From NCBI RefSeq assembly GCF_014203535.1, contig NZ_JACHJI010000027.1, forward strand, positions 1-52,910: DNA of 52,910 nt. Direction: 5' to 3'. The notes beneath the pieces are model-generated. The model did no database searches. It was not told where the DNA came from and saw nothing but the letters and a program-made list of their open reading frames with translations. Each line of letters opens with the position of its first letter. Positions within the stretch are counted from its first letter, which is position 1. The stretch comes from Streptomyces griseomycini (GTDB lineage Bacteria > Actinomycetota > Actinomycetes > Streptomycetales > Streptomycetaceae). This document shows, piece after piece, positions 10,501 through 18,879 of this stretch. The position numbers were made by a program, and so were the translations under genes.

Positions 10501-13500
10501 CGGTGAAGCCGGGGGCGAAGCGGGCCCAGTCGATGTCCGCGACCGTCAGGGTCGTCTCGCCGGCCGCCAGGGCGGTGGCGAGCGCGCCGACGGCGAGGTC
10601 CGGCCGCATGGGGCGCAGGCCGCGGCGGCGCAGATGGTCGTCGAGTTCGCCGGTCACCATGCCGCCGCCCGCCCACATGCCCCAGGAGACCGAGGTGGCG
10701 GGCAGTCCGTCGGCGCGGCGGCGCTGCGCGAGGGCGTCGAGGAAGGCGTTGGCCGCGCCGTACGCGCCCAGTTCGCCGCTGCCCCAGACCGCGGATCCGG
10801 AGGAGAACAGCACGAACGCGTCCAGGTCGCGTCCGACGCACAGCTCGTCCAGGTGGGCGGCGCCGCCGGCCTTGGCCGCCAGGGCGTGGGCGAGGTCGGC
10901 GGTGCCGGTCTCGGTCAGCGGCAGGGTGGGGACGGTGCCCGCCGCGTGGAAGACGGAGCGGACCGGGGTGCCCTCGGCGTCGAGCCGGGCGAACAGGTCG
11001 CCGAGGGCGGTGCGGTCGGCGGCGTCGCAGGCGGCGACGGTGACGCGGACGCCGAGACCGCTCAGCTCGTCCCGCAGTTCGGCCGCGCCGGGCGCGTCCG
11101 GGCCCCGGCGGCTGGTCAGCACGAGGTGCTCGGCACCGTTGCCGGCCAGCCAGCGGGCGACGTGGCCGCCGATGGCCCCGGTGCCGCCGGTGATCAGTAC
11201 GGTGCCGGCGGCACGCCAGGCGGACGTCTGGGCCGGGGCGGGGGCGGGCGTCAGCCGGCGTACGGAGACTCCGGAGGCGCGGATGGCGAGCTGGTCCTCG
11301 TCCGTCCGCCCGGCGAGGACGGCGGCGAGGCGCGTGGCGGTCCTCGGGTCGGGGGCGACGGGCAGGTCGACGAGACCGCCCCAGCGTTCGGGGTGCTCCA
11401 GGCCGACGGCCAGGCCGAGGCCCCAGGCCTGGCTCTGTGCCGGGTGCGTCAGCGGGTCGGACCGTCCCACGGACACCGCGCCCGTCGTGGCCAGCCACAG
11501 CGGTGCGCCGATCCCGGCCGCACCCAGTGCCCTCACCAGCGCGAGGGTGGCGGACAGGCCCTGGGGCACGCTCGGTGCAGCGGGGTCGGGGCGTTCGTCG
11601 AGGGCCAGCAGGGACAGTACGCCGCTGGGTACGACCCCGGCGGCGCGCAGGGACTCGGCCGAGCCGTCGGTCTCCAGGACGTCGGCGCCGTGGGCGCGCA
11701 GCGCGTCGACGGCCGCCGCCCGCCAGGGGTGGTCCGCCTGGGACGCGGAGCCCACCACGAGCCAGGTGCCGTGCAGGGCGGGCGGGGTGGCGGTGCCGAG
11801 GGGACGCCAGGTGATCCGGTGGCGCCAGGAGTCGACGGCGGACCGCTCCCGGCTGCGGCGGCGCCAGTCGGTCAGGCTGGTCAGGACGTCGGTGAGCGGC
11901 GCGTCGGCGGGCACGTCCAGCGTGGTGGCGAGGTCGCCCCGTTCCACCGCGGCCCAGAACTCCTCGAAGGCGGGGTCGGCGGCGTCGGTGGGGCGGGAGG
12001 TGTCGTCGAGCCAGAACCGCCTGCGCTGGAAGGGGTAGGTGGGCAGGTCGACCGGCCGCCCGGGGGGCACCACGCGACGCCAGTCGAACGGCAGGCCCTC
12101 GACGTACGCCTCGGCGGCGGAGAGCAGGAACCGGTCCAGGTCCCCGTCGGTCCGGCGCAGCGTGCCGACCACGATCGCGTCGCGCCCGGCGGCCTCCACC
12201 GTCTCGCGCACGCCGATGGTGAGCACGGGGTGCGGGCTGCACTCCACGAACACGCCGATGCCGTGGTCGAGCAGACCGCGGGTGGCCTCCTCGAACCGCA
12301 CCGTGTTGCGCAGGTTCCGGTACCAGTACTCCGCGCCGGTCTCGGTGCCGGTCAGCCACTCCCCCGTGACCGTGGACAGCATCGGCACGCTCGCGGGCCG
12401 CGGTGCGATGCCGGCCAGCGCCTCGGCCAGCGCGTCCTGGATGCGCTCCACGTGCGGGGAGTGCGAGGCGTAGTCCACCGGTACCCGCCGGGCGCGCACC
12501 CCGTCGGCCGCGCAGGACTCCATCAGCTCGTCCAGGGCGTCGGCGTCACCGGCCACGACCACCGAGCCGGGTCCGTTGACGGCGGCGACGGAGATACGTC
12601 CGTCCCATCGCGCCAACCGCTCCCGCGCCTGGTCGACGGTCACCGCCAGCGACACCATGCCGCCTCGGCCCGACAGCGCCAGGATCGCCTTGCTGCGCAG
12701 GGCGACGACCCGGGCGGCGTCCTCCAGGGAGAGCGCTCCCGCGACGTGCGCGGCGGCGATCTCGCCCTGGCTGTGCCCCACCACGGCGTCCGGCTCCACA
12801 CCGTACGAGCGCCACAGCGCGGCCAGCGACACCATCACCGCGAACAGGGCGGGCTGGACCACGTCCACCCGTTCCAACCGCTCGGCATCGCCCAGCGCCT
12901 CGTGCAGGGACCAGTCCACGTGCGGTGCCAGTGCCTCGGCGCAGGCGTCGAGGGAGGCGCGGAAGACCGGCGAGGACTCCGCCAGCTCCGCCCCCATCCC
13001 CAGCCACTGCGAGCCCTGCCCGGGGAACACGAACGCCACCTGCCCCGTGGGTCGCGCCACTCCCACGGCCACGCGGGCCGACTCGGTGCCGGTGGCCACC
13101 GCCGACAACGCGTTCGCGCCGCCGGCCACCACCACGGCCCGGTGCTCGAACACCGACCGCGACAGCAGGGCGTCCGCCAGGTCGGCGGGCGCGCTTGCCT
13201 CTGCGGCGGCGGCGAGCCGGGCGGCGTGGGCGCGCAGGGCGTCCTCGGTCCGCGCGGAGAACACCAGCGGGACCGGGCCCGAGGGCGACGGCGGCTCGGC
13301 CGGGGTCTCCTCGGGTGCCTGTTCGAGGATGGCGTGGGCGTTGGTTCCGCTGATGCCGAAGGAGGACACACCGGCCCGGCGGGGGCGTCCGGTCTGCGGC
13401 CACGGCGTGGTCTCGGTGACGAGCGACACCGCGCCGGACGTCCAGTCCACGTGCGGGGTGGGCTCCGTGATGTGCAGGCTCGGCGGCAGCACGCCGTGCC

Positions 13501-16500
13501 GCAGCGCGAGCACCATCTTGATCAGACCGGCCACGCCGGAGGCCGCCTGGGTGTGGCCGATGTTGGACTTCACCGAGCCGAGCAGCAGCGGCCGGTCGGC
13601 GGGGTGTTCGCGGCCGTAGGTGGCGAGGAGGGCGTCCGCCTCGATCGGGTCGCCCAGGCGGGTGCCGGTGCCGTGCGCCTCGACAGCGTCGACCTCGGCG
13701 GCCGGGACGCCCGCGTCTGCGAGCGCCTGCCGGATCACCTTGCGCTGGGCGGGGCCGCTGGGGGCGGTGAGGCCGTTGGAGGCGCCGTCCTGGTTGATGG
13801 CGGTGCCCTTGATCAGGGCGAGGACGGGGTGGCCGTTGCGGCGCGCGTCGGACAGTCGTTCGAGGAGCACCATGGTGGCGCCTTCGGCGAGGCCGAAGCC
13901 GTCGGCGCTCGCCGAGAACGCCTTGCAGCGTCCGTCGGGGGCCAGCGCGCGCTGTCTGCTGAATTCCACGAACAGGCCCTGCGACGGCATGACGGTGACG
14001 CCGCCCGCGAGCGCGAGGGGGCACTCGCCGCGCCGCAGCGACTGCACGGCCAGGTGCAGGGCGGCCAGCGACGAGGAGCACGCCGTGTCGAGGGTGACGG
14101 CGGGCCCGGCGAAGCCGAAGGAGTACGAGAGCCTGCCGGAGGCGACGCTCGCGGTGTTGCCGGTGAGAAGGTGGCCCTCCAGCTCCGCGGGCGCCTCGTA
14201 CAGCCGGGGCCCGTAGTCCATCGTCATCGCGCCCACGAACACGCCCGTCCGGCTGCCGCGCAGGCCGGTGGGGTCGATGCCCGCGCGCTCGACGGCCTCC
14301 CAGGCGATCTCCAGGAGCAGTCGCTGCTGGGGGTCCATCGCCAGGGCCTCGCGGGGCGATATCCCGAAGAACTCGGGGTCGAACTGGCCGGCGTCGTGCA
14401 GGAACCCGGCTTCGCGCTGGTAGTAGCGGCCGGGCCGCTCGGCGTCCTCGTCGTAGCGTCCTTCCAGGTCCCAGCCCCGGTCGGTGGGGAAGGCGGTGAC
14501 GCCGTCGCCGCCCGTGGTGAGCAGCTCCCACAGGTCCTCGGGGCTGTGCACGCCACCGGGCAGCCGGCAGCTCATCGCCACGATCGCGATCGGCTCGTCG
14601 TCGCCGGCGGCCGCCCCGGTCACCGGCTCGTCGTCCTCGGCGAGGGCGCCGAGCAGGACCCGGTCGACGTACCGGACGAGGCCGCGGCACGTCGGGTTGT
14701 CGAAGATCGCCGACACGGGCAGGGTCAGACCGGTGGCCGCGTTCAGCAGGTTGCGCAGGCGCACCGCGCCCGCCGAGTCGACGCCCAGTTCGAGCAGCGG
14801 CGCGTCCGCGTCGGCCGCGTCCACGTCGTCCCGGGTGCCGTCGACGACGGCGGCCACCTGCGCGCGGACCAGGTCGAGCAGGTACGCCGTGCGGTCGGGG
14901 ACCTCGGCGAGCCGGTCGGCGAGGGACGGGGCGGGGGCGGCCCCGGGCGCCGGGCGCAGCGGGTAGGCGGGCAGCGGCACCGCGCGCGCGTCGCGGCCGG
15001 CGAACACCGCCCGCCAGTCGGGGAGCACGCCGTGGGTGTGCAGTTCGCCGAGCGCGGCGGTCACCTCGTCCGCGCCGCCCCGTCCCCGGCGCAGCGTGCC
15101 GACGACCGCGGCGTCCACGGCGGCTTCCTCGGCGGTCTCCTGCACGGCCCGGGTCAGCACGGGGTGGGGGCTCGGTTCGAGCAGCAGGCGGTGGCCCGCT
15201 GCCAGGGCGGCGCGCGTGGCGCTCCGGAAGTCGGCAGTGCCGCGCATGTTGCGGCACCAGTGGTCCGCGGTGAGCGTGCGCGGGTCGACGCGCCCGCCCG
15301 TGGTCGCCGTGTAGATCGGTACGTCCGTCGGGCGGGGGGTGATCGGGGCGAGGACCTCGCGCACCATGCCGAGTACGGAGTCGACCTGACGGCCGTGGGC
15401 CGCGATGCGGATGGCGATGCTCTTGGCCCTGACACCGTCGGCGGTCAGTTCGGCGAGGAACGCGGTGGCCTCGTCCTCGGTTCCCGACACGAGGACCGAG
15501 GTGGGGGCGTGCACGGCGGCCAGGTCGAGCCCCTCGTAGCGGGCGAGCCGCTCGCGCACCTCGTCGGCCGACGCCAGTACGGAGAGCATCACGCCCTGTT
15601 CGAGGAGGTGCACCTGCGCCTGGCTGAACAGGGCGACGGCACGCGCACCGTCCTCGACGGACAGCGCGCCCGCGACGGTCGCCGCCGGGATCTCGCCGGC
15701 GCTGGAGCCGACCACGGCACCGGGCGGTACGCCCCAGGAGCGCCACAACGCGGACAGGGACACCATCATCGCCCAGAGCGCGGGCTGTCCGACGTCCGGC
15801 CGGTCGAGGGAGTACGTGTCCGTCGTGCCCCGCAGCACGTCGAGCACGGGCCACTCCACGAACGGGGTGAGGGCGTCGGCGCAGGCGTGCAGTTGCTCGG
15901 CGAACACCGGTGAAGCGTCGAGGAGTTGGTCGGCCATGCCGAGCCACTGCGGGCCGTGGCCGGGGAACACGAAGGCGATGTCACCCGCTGCGGGTCCGCC
16001 GGCCGCGGGCCCCGGCACCGGTACGCGCCCCTCGCTGAGGGCGAGCAGTTCCCCGGCGAGCCGCGCGCGGTCCCGGCCGACCAGGACGGCGCGTCGGGCG
16101 AGGGCGGGCCGGGTGGTGGCGAGGGAGAAGGCGAGGTCGGCGAGCGGCAGGTCCGGCTCGGCCGCCAGCAGCGCGTGCAGGTCGGCGGCGCGGGCCCGCA
16201 GCGCGTCGTCGCTGTGCGCCGACAGGGCGATCGGGACGGCGGGGCCGTCCGCCGCGTCGCGGCCGGGCCGGGGGCGGCCCGCGGCGAGCGCGGCCTCGAC
16301 CAACGCGGGGACACCGTCGGGCCACGCGTGGTCGGTGCCGAGCCGATAGGCGAAGGTCGCGGCCCGCGCGTCGTCCTGGCGCGTGAGCACGGCGAAGGCG
16401 CCGTCCGTTCCGACGAGCGCCAGGTCGCACTCGCCGGAGAGCACGGCGGAGACGGCATCGGCGAGGGGCGCCTGTCCGGTTCGGCAGGGGCCGCTCAGAC

Positions 16501-16810
16501 GCAGTGCGCGCGCCAACCCGGCGGCTTGTTCTGGCCGTTCGGCCGAAGCCCCCGCTTCGGTCCCAGCCCGCACCTCAGTCCCGGCCCCGGCCGACAGATA
16601 GACACCGACGCCCGCCCGGTCGTCCGCGCCGATGCCGGCGTCCTCGCAGGCCCTCCACGCCGACTCCAGTTCGTCCGCCCGGCCCGCGGGCAGCGGCACA
16701 CCGGTCAGCTCGGCCAGCACACCGTGATCGCGCTCCGCCCGCACCGGTACCGCGGTCGCGACCCCGACGACGGCGACAGTGCCGGTGTGCACCCCTTCTG
16801 ATAAGCGCAT
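4574..16810 (-). CDS. Modular type I PKS: unusual loading module plus modules 1 and 2
   Basis: 4078 aa; ATG 16810 has AGAGG 8 nt upstream. Residues about 11-185 are a KS remnant lacking the Cys box. Loading AT about 275-590 has GSSAGE (Ser370) for GHSxGE, IAAH (469-472), and Phe395 where extender ATs carry Arg. Loading ACP Ser679. Module 1: KS Cys911/His1046; AT GHSQGE Ser1347 and YASH 1447-1450 (methylmalonyl); KR Tyr2017 with Trp2009 (A1 type); ACP Ser2184. Module 2: KS Cys2415; AT GHSIGE Ser2863 and HAFH 2960-2963 (malonyl); DH His3166 and Asp3328, though the usual Gly four residues after the His is Asp; KR Tyr3788 with a VDD motif (B1 type); ACP Ser3957. The acidic C-terminus (about 4000-4078) is a docking domain for the next PKS. 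It is the first synthase of its assembly line: a starter, a methyl-branched hydroxyl unit, then an alkene unit. The product is not recognised. Confidence 0.96.
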   Translation of the reverse strand: MRLSEGVHTGTVAVVGVATAVPVRAERDHGVLAELTGVPLPAGRADELESAWRACEDAGIGADDRAGVGVYLSAGAGTEVRAGTEAGASAERPEQAAGLARALRLSGPCRTGQAPLADAVSAVLSGECDLALVGTDGAFAVLTRQDDARAATFAYRLGTDHAWPDGVPALVEAALAAGRPRPGRDAADGPAVPIALSAHSDDALRARAADLHALLAAEPDLPLADLAFSLATTRPALARRAVLVGRDRARLAGELLALSEGRVPVPGPAAGGPAAGDIAFVFPGHGPQWLGMADQLLDASPVFAEQLHACADALTPFVEWPVLDVLRGTTDTYSLDRPDVGQPALWAMMVSLSALWRSWGVPPGAVVGSSAGEIPAATVAGALSVEDGARAVALFSQAQVHLLEQGVMLSVLASADEVRERLARYEGLDLAAVHAPTSVLVSGTEDEATAFLAELTADGVRAKSIAIRIAAHGRQVDSVLGMVREVLAPITPRPTDVPIYTATTGGRVDPRTLTADHWCRNMRGTADFRSATRAALAAGHRLLLEPSPHPVLTRAVQETAEEAAVDAAVVGTLRRGRGGADEVTAALGELHTHGVLPDWRAVFAGRDARAVPLPAYPLRPAPGAAPAPSLADRLAEVPDRTAYLLDLVRAQVAAVVDGTRDDVDAADADAPLLELGVDSAGAVRLRNLLNAATGLTLPVSAIFDNPTCRGLVRYVDRVLLGALAEDDEPVTGAAAGDDEPIAIVAMSCRLPGGVHSPEDLWELLTTGGDGVTAFPTDRGWDLEGRYDEDAERPGRYYQREAGFLHDAGQFDPEFFGISPREALAMDPQQRLLLEIAWEAVERAGIDPTGLRGSRTGVFVGAMTMDYGPRLYEAPAELEGHLLTGNTASVASGRLSYSFGFAGPAVTLDTACSSSLAALHLAVQSLRRGECPLALAGGVTVMPSQGLFVEFSRQRALAPDGRCKAFSASADGFGLAEGATMVLLERLSDARRNGHPVLALIKGTAINQDGASNGLTAPSGPAQRKVIRQALADAGVPAAEVDAVEAHGTGTRLGDPIEADALLATYGREHPADRPLLLGSVKSNIGHTQAASGVAGLIKMVLALRHGVLPPSLHITEPTPHVDWTSGAVSLVTETTPWPQTGRPRRAGVSSFGISGTNAHAILEQAPEETPAEPPSPSGPVPLVFSARTEDALRAHAARLAAAAEASAPADLADALLSRSVFEHRAVVVAGGANALSAVATGTESARVAVGVARPTGQVAFVFPGQGSQWLGMGAELAESSPVFRASLDACAEALAPHVDWSLHEALGDAERLERVDVVQPALFAVMVSLAALWRSYGVEPDAVVGHSQGEIAAAHVAGALSLEDAARVVALRSKAILALSGRGGMVSLAVTVDQARERLARWDGRISVAAVNGPGSVVVAGDADALDELMESCAADGVRARRVPVDYASHSPHVERIQDALAEALAGIAPRPASVPMLSTVTGEWLTGTETGAEYWYRNLRNTVRFEEATRGLLDHGIGVFVECSPHPVLTIGVRETVEAAGRDAIVVGTLRRTDGDLDRFLLSAAEAYVEGLPFDWRRVVPPGRPVDLPTYPFQRRRFWLDDTSRPTDAADPAFEEFWAAVERGDLATTLDVPADAPLTDVLTSLTDWRRRSRERSAVDSWRHRITWRPLGTATPPALHGTWLVVGSASQADHPWRAAAVDALRAHGADVLETDGSAESLRAAGVVPSGVLSLLALDERPDPAAPSVPQGLSATLALVRALGAAGIGAPLWLATTGAVSVGRSDPLTHPAQSQAWGLGLAVGLEHPERWGGLVDLPVAPDPRTATRLAAVLAGRTDEDQLAIRASGVSVRRLTPAPAPAQTSAWRAAGTVLITGGTGAIGGHVARWLAGNGAEHLVLTSRRGPDAPGAAELRDELSGLGVRVTVAACDAADRTALGDLFARLDAEGTPVRSVFHAAGTVPTLPLTETGTADLAHALAAKAGGAAHLDELCVGRDLDAFVLFSSGSAVWGSGELGAYGAANAFLDALAQRRRADGLPATSVSWGMWAGGGMVTGELDDHLRRRGLRPMRPDLAVGALATALAAGETTLTVADIDWARFAPGFTAARSRPLISEIPDVIALAAQDTPQQPAAGGALADRLAGLNDADQHRLLLDLVRGHAAAVLGHEGPDAITHDRAFRELGFDSLTAIELRKRLNTATGAHLPATAVFDHPTPEALTRHLHTAVLGERRTATPADSAPRPTDEPIAVVAMSCRYPGGVQSPEDLWTLVLEGRDAIGPFPDDRGWDTDRLYPADAEAQGRSRTLEGAFVDDAGGFDAGFFGIAPREALAMDPQQRQVLELAWELFERAGIDPTSVRDSLTGVYVGASPQSYAGTLEQAAPEMDGYRLTGDALSVVSGRVAYTLGLRGPAVTVDTACSSSLVALHLAVQALRSGECSMALAGGTAIMVTPTPFAEFSLQGGLAPDGRCKPFADAADGVGWGEGAGLILLERLSDAQANGHQVLAVVRGSATNQDGASNGLSAPSGPAQQRVIRAALANAGLSATDVDAVEGHGTGTRLGDPIEAQALLATYGQDRPADRPLFLGALKSNIGHTQAASGIAGVIKMVQAMRHGVLPRTLHLDRPSQHVDWTTGAVELLPEQRPWPETGRPRRAAVSAFGVSGTNGHVILEQAAPAPAAPVPADVPDDRPLAWALSARDTAALREQAARLAATVDARPDLGPLDIAATLAGGRAALDHRAVVLGTGTPALRAGLDALAQDAATADVVRGTPDGGRLAVLFSGQGSQRAGMGRDLYAAHPAFADALDEVCAHFDPLLDLPLREVVFGDDQTVLDRTEYTQPALFAVEVALYRLWESWGLRPDALAGHSIGELAAAHVAGVFSLADACAIVAARGALMQALPAGGVMVAVRATEGEIAPECSDNIGIAAVNGPDSLVLSGSELEVLGLADRLKAQGRKVTRLRVSHAFHSPLMEPMLDAFRRVVAGATAHPPTLPIVSTLTGAPVGAEELTSPDHWVQHVRQPVRFADGVTSLAAQGVTTMVEVGPGSALTTMGPDNAPDAVFVPTLRSDRPEPHAAILAAARLHVRGVHLDLAAVLGGHGSRVDLPTYPFQHDRYWLTAAVAPAGDGATAALGLTTGDHPLLRAAVALPDSEGVVLTGRLSTRTQPWLADHAVGDRVLFPGTGFLDLALHAAGHCGLDTVEELTLHAPLVLPERGGRALRVTVGADSDGTRSIRVHSRAEDADRDAPWTEHATGTLTTGDAPATELSAWPPQDAAPMDVDDVYDRLTELGYDYGPVFRALRAAWRLGSDVYVEVSLPEGTGGEGFGVHPALLDAALHAPVLHALEETGGGPRLPFSFSGVRLHAAGASTLRVRWSPTGQDQMSLAVADPAGRPVASIESLVMRPVELHRTTSPATDALFRLEWTGLGTETEETTATGLAVLDADRPGADDLGLDVPSVSGFDALDGVGDLLAPCPRPSAGDGTHGTDESYASYASYASDEKAAIRATVTWALTLAQDWLADERTADTRLVFVTRGAVDTPAPDPAQAAVWGLVRSAQTENPGRFVLLDLDDSAESARAVPAALASGEPQAAVRDGRVTVPRLTRATPDGPLTAPDARRAPEAPAPPGREPHTADTGLTVPGVLDPERSVLVTGGLGTLGALVARHLVTDRGVRHLVLAGRNGLATEGAPTLRDELTALGAEVTVAACDVADRDAVAALLASLDRPLGAVVHAAGVVDDGVVESLTPERVDRVLGPKVDGLLHLEELTRETDLSAFVVFSSAAGVLGSAGQAGYAAANAALDALVRRRHALGLPGVSLAWGMWAAASGMTAGLDADDRARLGRSGVLELPTQDALALFDAATRDDRPVLVPVRLDTATLRGLAADGTLPPVLRGLVRAPVRRAATTAPADGPTFTETIAGQSAADREQTVLDLVGAQAAAVLGHPAGTPIDPGRSLQDLGFDSLTSVELRNRLTAATGIRLPSTLVFDHPSAAAITRHVLTLLPRTEAEPDTGVLDQLDRLERALFDLADDGTATKVDLRLRALLAKWSDTRADATDEEADSGDLSAATDDELFDYLDNELETS

Positions 16811-17020
16811 GGCAGCCTCTGCCTTCGTCAGTCATCTACTGGGAACCGGATACACGCATGGCTGGCCTGAATCGCCTCGTTGCTTTCTCGGCCACTTCCA
16901 CGACGGCAATCGCAAGTCAAAACCAGCTATCCAGGAATTGTCAACTGTGAACTATTTTCGGTCCACGACAGGCGGAAAACGATCGTAAGGCGTGCGTAAA
17001 GGCAAGTCAGAGTCGCTGCG

Positions 17021-17057
17021 CCATACACGATTAACCGTATGGACGTCCATGATTAAC
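17021..17057. promoter_or_regulatory. Nested operator-like repeats upstream of the PKS operon
   Basis: Three overlapping symmetries are visible: an inverted repeat CCATAC-N10-GTATGG (17021-17042), a perfect 12-bp palindrome ATGGACGTCCAT (17039-17050), and a direct repeat GATTAAC at 17029 and 17051, 22 bp apart. The first has the length and ATAC/GTAT half-sites of gamma-butyrolactone receptor (ARE-like) operators, which often control Streptomyces biosynthetic clusters. That function is inference; no such receptor gene is in the window. Confidence 0.45.
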
Positions 17058-17228
17058 CTGAAGCCATTGGCGCGAACATGGGGTGTCAAGCCGGCCTCCC
17101 GCCCCGCACCGTCGGATCTTGCGCCCTCGTGCACCTGTCCTTGCCCCGTCGCGCAGCAGCGCCGCACGACCCGTAGCCGGTATGCGGGTGATGGTCCATG
17201 CGGCGTTCTTCAGCCATGATCCGACGCA

Positions 17229-17262
17229 TTCCGGCCATACGGGTTCTACTTCCGGCCATACG
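17229..17262. repeat. Two 13-bp direct repeats, 21-bp period
   Basis: TTCCGGCCATACG occurs at 17229-17241 and again, identical, at 17250-17262. The 21-bp period puts both copies on the same face of the helix, as expected for tandem sites of a dimeric regulator. They share CCATAC with the inverted repeat at 17021. Confidence 0.5.
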
Positions 17263-17297
17263 AATTCCGTCAACCTTCCAGCACTTACGCATCGCCG

Positions 17298-17312
17298 TTC
17301 CGCAACACGGAA
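17298..17312. promoter_or_regulatory. Short inverted repeat TTCCG-N5-CGGAA
   Basis: A 15-bp symmetrical site with perfect 5-bp arms in an otherwise featureless region, 36 bp beyond the direct repeats. It could be a further operator half-pair or chance. Confidence 0.3.
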
Positions 17313-18184
17313 TTAACAAAGCGTCGAGGCGGGCTCGTCGACTGCGGAGGTCCGGTACGCCCGGCGGCGGACCAGGCGCGCAGGCAGGCCGGGGCAGGGC
17401 GGGGCGACGTGCCGGGGGCCTGCCCCTGCCGCACCGTTCAAGGCGCTGTTTGGCCGAACAGTGGGGTACGGCGATGGGGGGCCGACGTGAATACCGTCGG
17501 CGGGGCACGGGGAAAACGCCTCGCGTCTGACATGTTCTCGACGCGTTGCCGGCCTGGATCGCCTATCGTAACGGCCGGAGTTCATGACGCATCAGCCGAT
17601 TGCCGGAGAACAGGACAAGCCGTTGAAGAAAACGGCGACTCACATTCGTGACGCGGAGACAGCTCGGTCCGTCCTTCTCCTTACGGCAGCCGATGCGGTA
17701 CGCCCACGAGTACGGTGACCCGCGCCACGGCCGGCCGACGCTTATCCCTCTCTTACGCATTCCCGTGCGAACACCGGGCCTATGCGGAGGGCCAAGCCTG
17801 CGCCGGGCCCCACAGTATCGGAGCGGGTACAGCCCGCACCAGACGCCTTTTCTGTGGTTCACAAAGCGGAAACACACATCTCCGCCGGCCCCCGGAGCGC
17901 GTCACCAGACGCCGCGAACCCGCCCGCGCATATGCCGCCGTGAATACCTGACACCCCCGCCACCTGCCATCGCGGCCGGCAATTCGCGACCGCGACATCT
18001 GACCCTGGAGTCACTGGTGCCCCACACTTCGCATCCAGGGGTGCGCGCACCGCGGGCCGGTCGTGCCTGTTCGGCCCCGTCCGCGCTCCGTTTCCTGCCC
18101 GCTTCGGGCCCACGCGCGGATCCTGTGGCTCACCTCACACGCCGGGCCGGGCAGGTCGTCCCGGGCTGAACGGGGTCCACACGC

Positions 18185-18245
18185 GGGGGGGGGGGGCCGC
18201 CCGGCCGTCAGCCGAGACTGACCGGGCGGGCCGCCCCCCCGGGGG
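18185..18245. terminator. Very GC-rich hairpin with a G12 run
   Basis: A run of 12 G (18185-18196) opens an imperfect stem whose descending arm ends in seven C (18234-18240); GTCAG and CTGAC close the loop. There is no T tract, as is common in actinobacteria. It lies between the PKS promoter region and an IS remnant and could stop transcription either way. The homopolymers make exact sequence here doubtful. Confidence 0.4.
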
Positions 18246-18261
18246 TCTGTCAAACGAGCGG

Positions 18262-18879
18262 CTCTGTCCCGTATTCGGTGGTGACGGAGGGTGATGGCCA
18301 TCGTTGATGTGGTGTGTGAGACGTCAACGAGCTTGCGAGCGTGGTGCTTTCGGGGCTCTCGGCGCTGGTCGTCGAGGAGGTGGCGGACCGGCAGGCCCTG
18401 TGCGGGACCCTGCTCGTGCTGCATACGGGCATCCAGTGGGAGTACCTGCCCGAGGAACTGGGCTTTGGAACCGACGGCCAGGGCATCCCGCTCGCGGTGT
18501 CGCTGACCGGCGGCGACCGCGGGCGACGTCACCCAGTTCCTGCCCCTGCTGGACAAGGTTCCTGCGGTATCCGGCGTCGTCGGGCGACCACGCAGACGAC
18601 CGGACATGCTCTTCGCGGACCGAGGCCACGACCATGACAAGTACCGACGACCGCCGTGGGAACGCGGCATCCGGTCCGTGATCGCCGAACGCGGCCAGCC
18701 GCACGGCTCCGGCCTGGGCACCTTCCGCCGGATCGTCGAGCGAACGATCTCCTGGCTCCACGGCTTCCGCCGCCTGCGTATCCGCCGGGAACGGCGCGGC
18801 GACATTCACGAGGCCTTCCTCGGCCTCGCCACCTGCCTCATCACCCACCACCACGTCCAACGGCTTTGTTAGGACCTCT
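18262..18879 (+). mobile_element. IS5-family element remnant, deleted and frameshifted transposase
   Basis: The fragment HTGIQWEYLPEELGFG is typical of Streptomyces IS5-family transposases. It is followed at once by DGQGIPLAVSLTGG, so the middle of the protein, roughly 80 residues by family length, is missing. After that an extra base near 18520 shifts the frame, and the C-terminal part resumes from about 18525 with ADRGHDHDKYRR, VERTISWLHGFRRL and a stop at 18870-18872. The right end reads GTTAGGACCTCT, shared with the copy at the window's right edge. The element abuts the stop codon of the methyltransferase pseudogene. It cannot move by itself. Confidence 0.85.

Larger units (their letters stand above)
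16811..18240. other. 1.4-kb intergenic region upstream of the PKS operon, no convincing gene
   Basis: No open frame here has codon use or protein features I trust. It is less GC-rich than its surroundings near 16.9-17.1 kb. It holds several inverted and direct repeats, listed separately. On the minus strand a TTGACA at 16944-16939 could be a -35 box for the PKS operon, but I see no good -10 at the usual distance. The stretch from 17.6 to 18.0 kb may be decayed coding sequence; I recognise nothing in it. Confidence 0.6.

Noticed and set aside
7922..15913. A plus-strand open frame of over 2600 codons and other long antisense frames across the PKS genes
   Set aside because: These are shadows of a high-GC coding strand; the minus-strand translation shows complete PKS domains and the antisense proteins have no recognisable features and are extreme in Gly, Arg and Ala.
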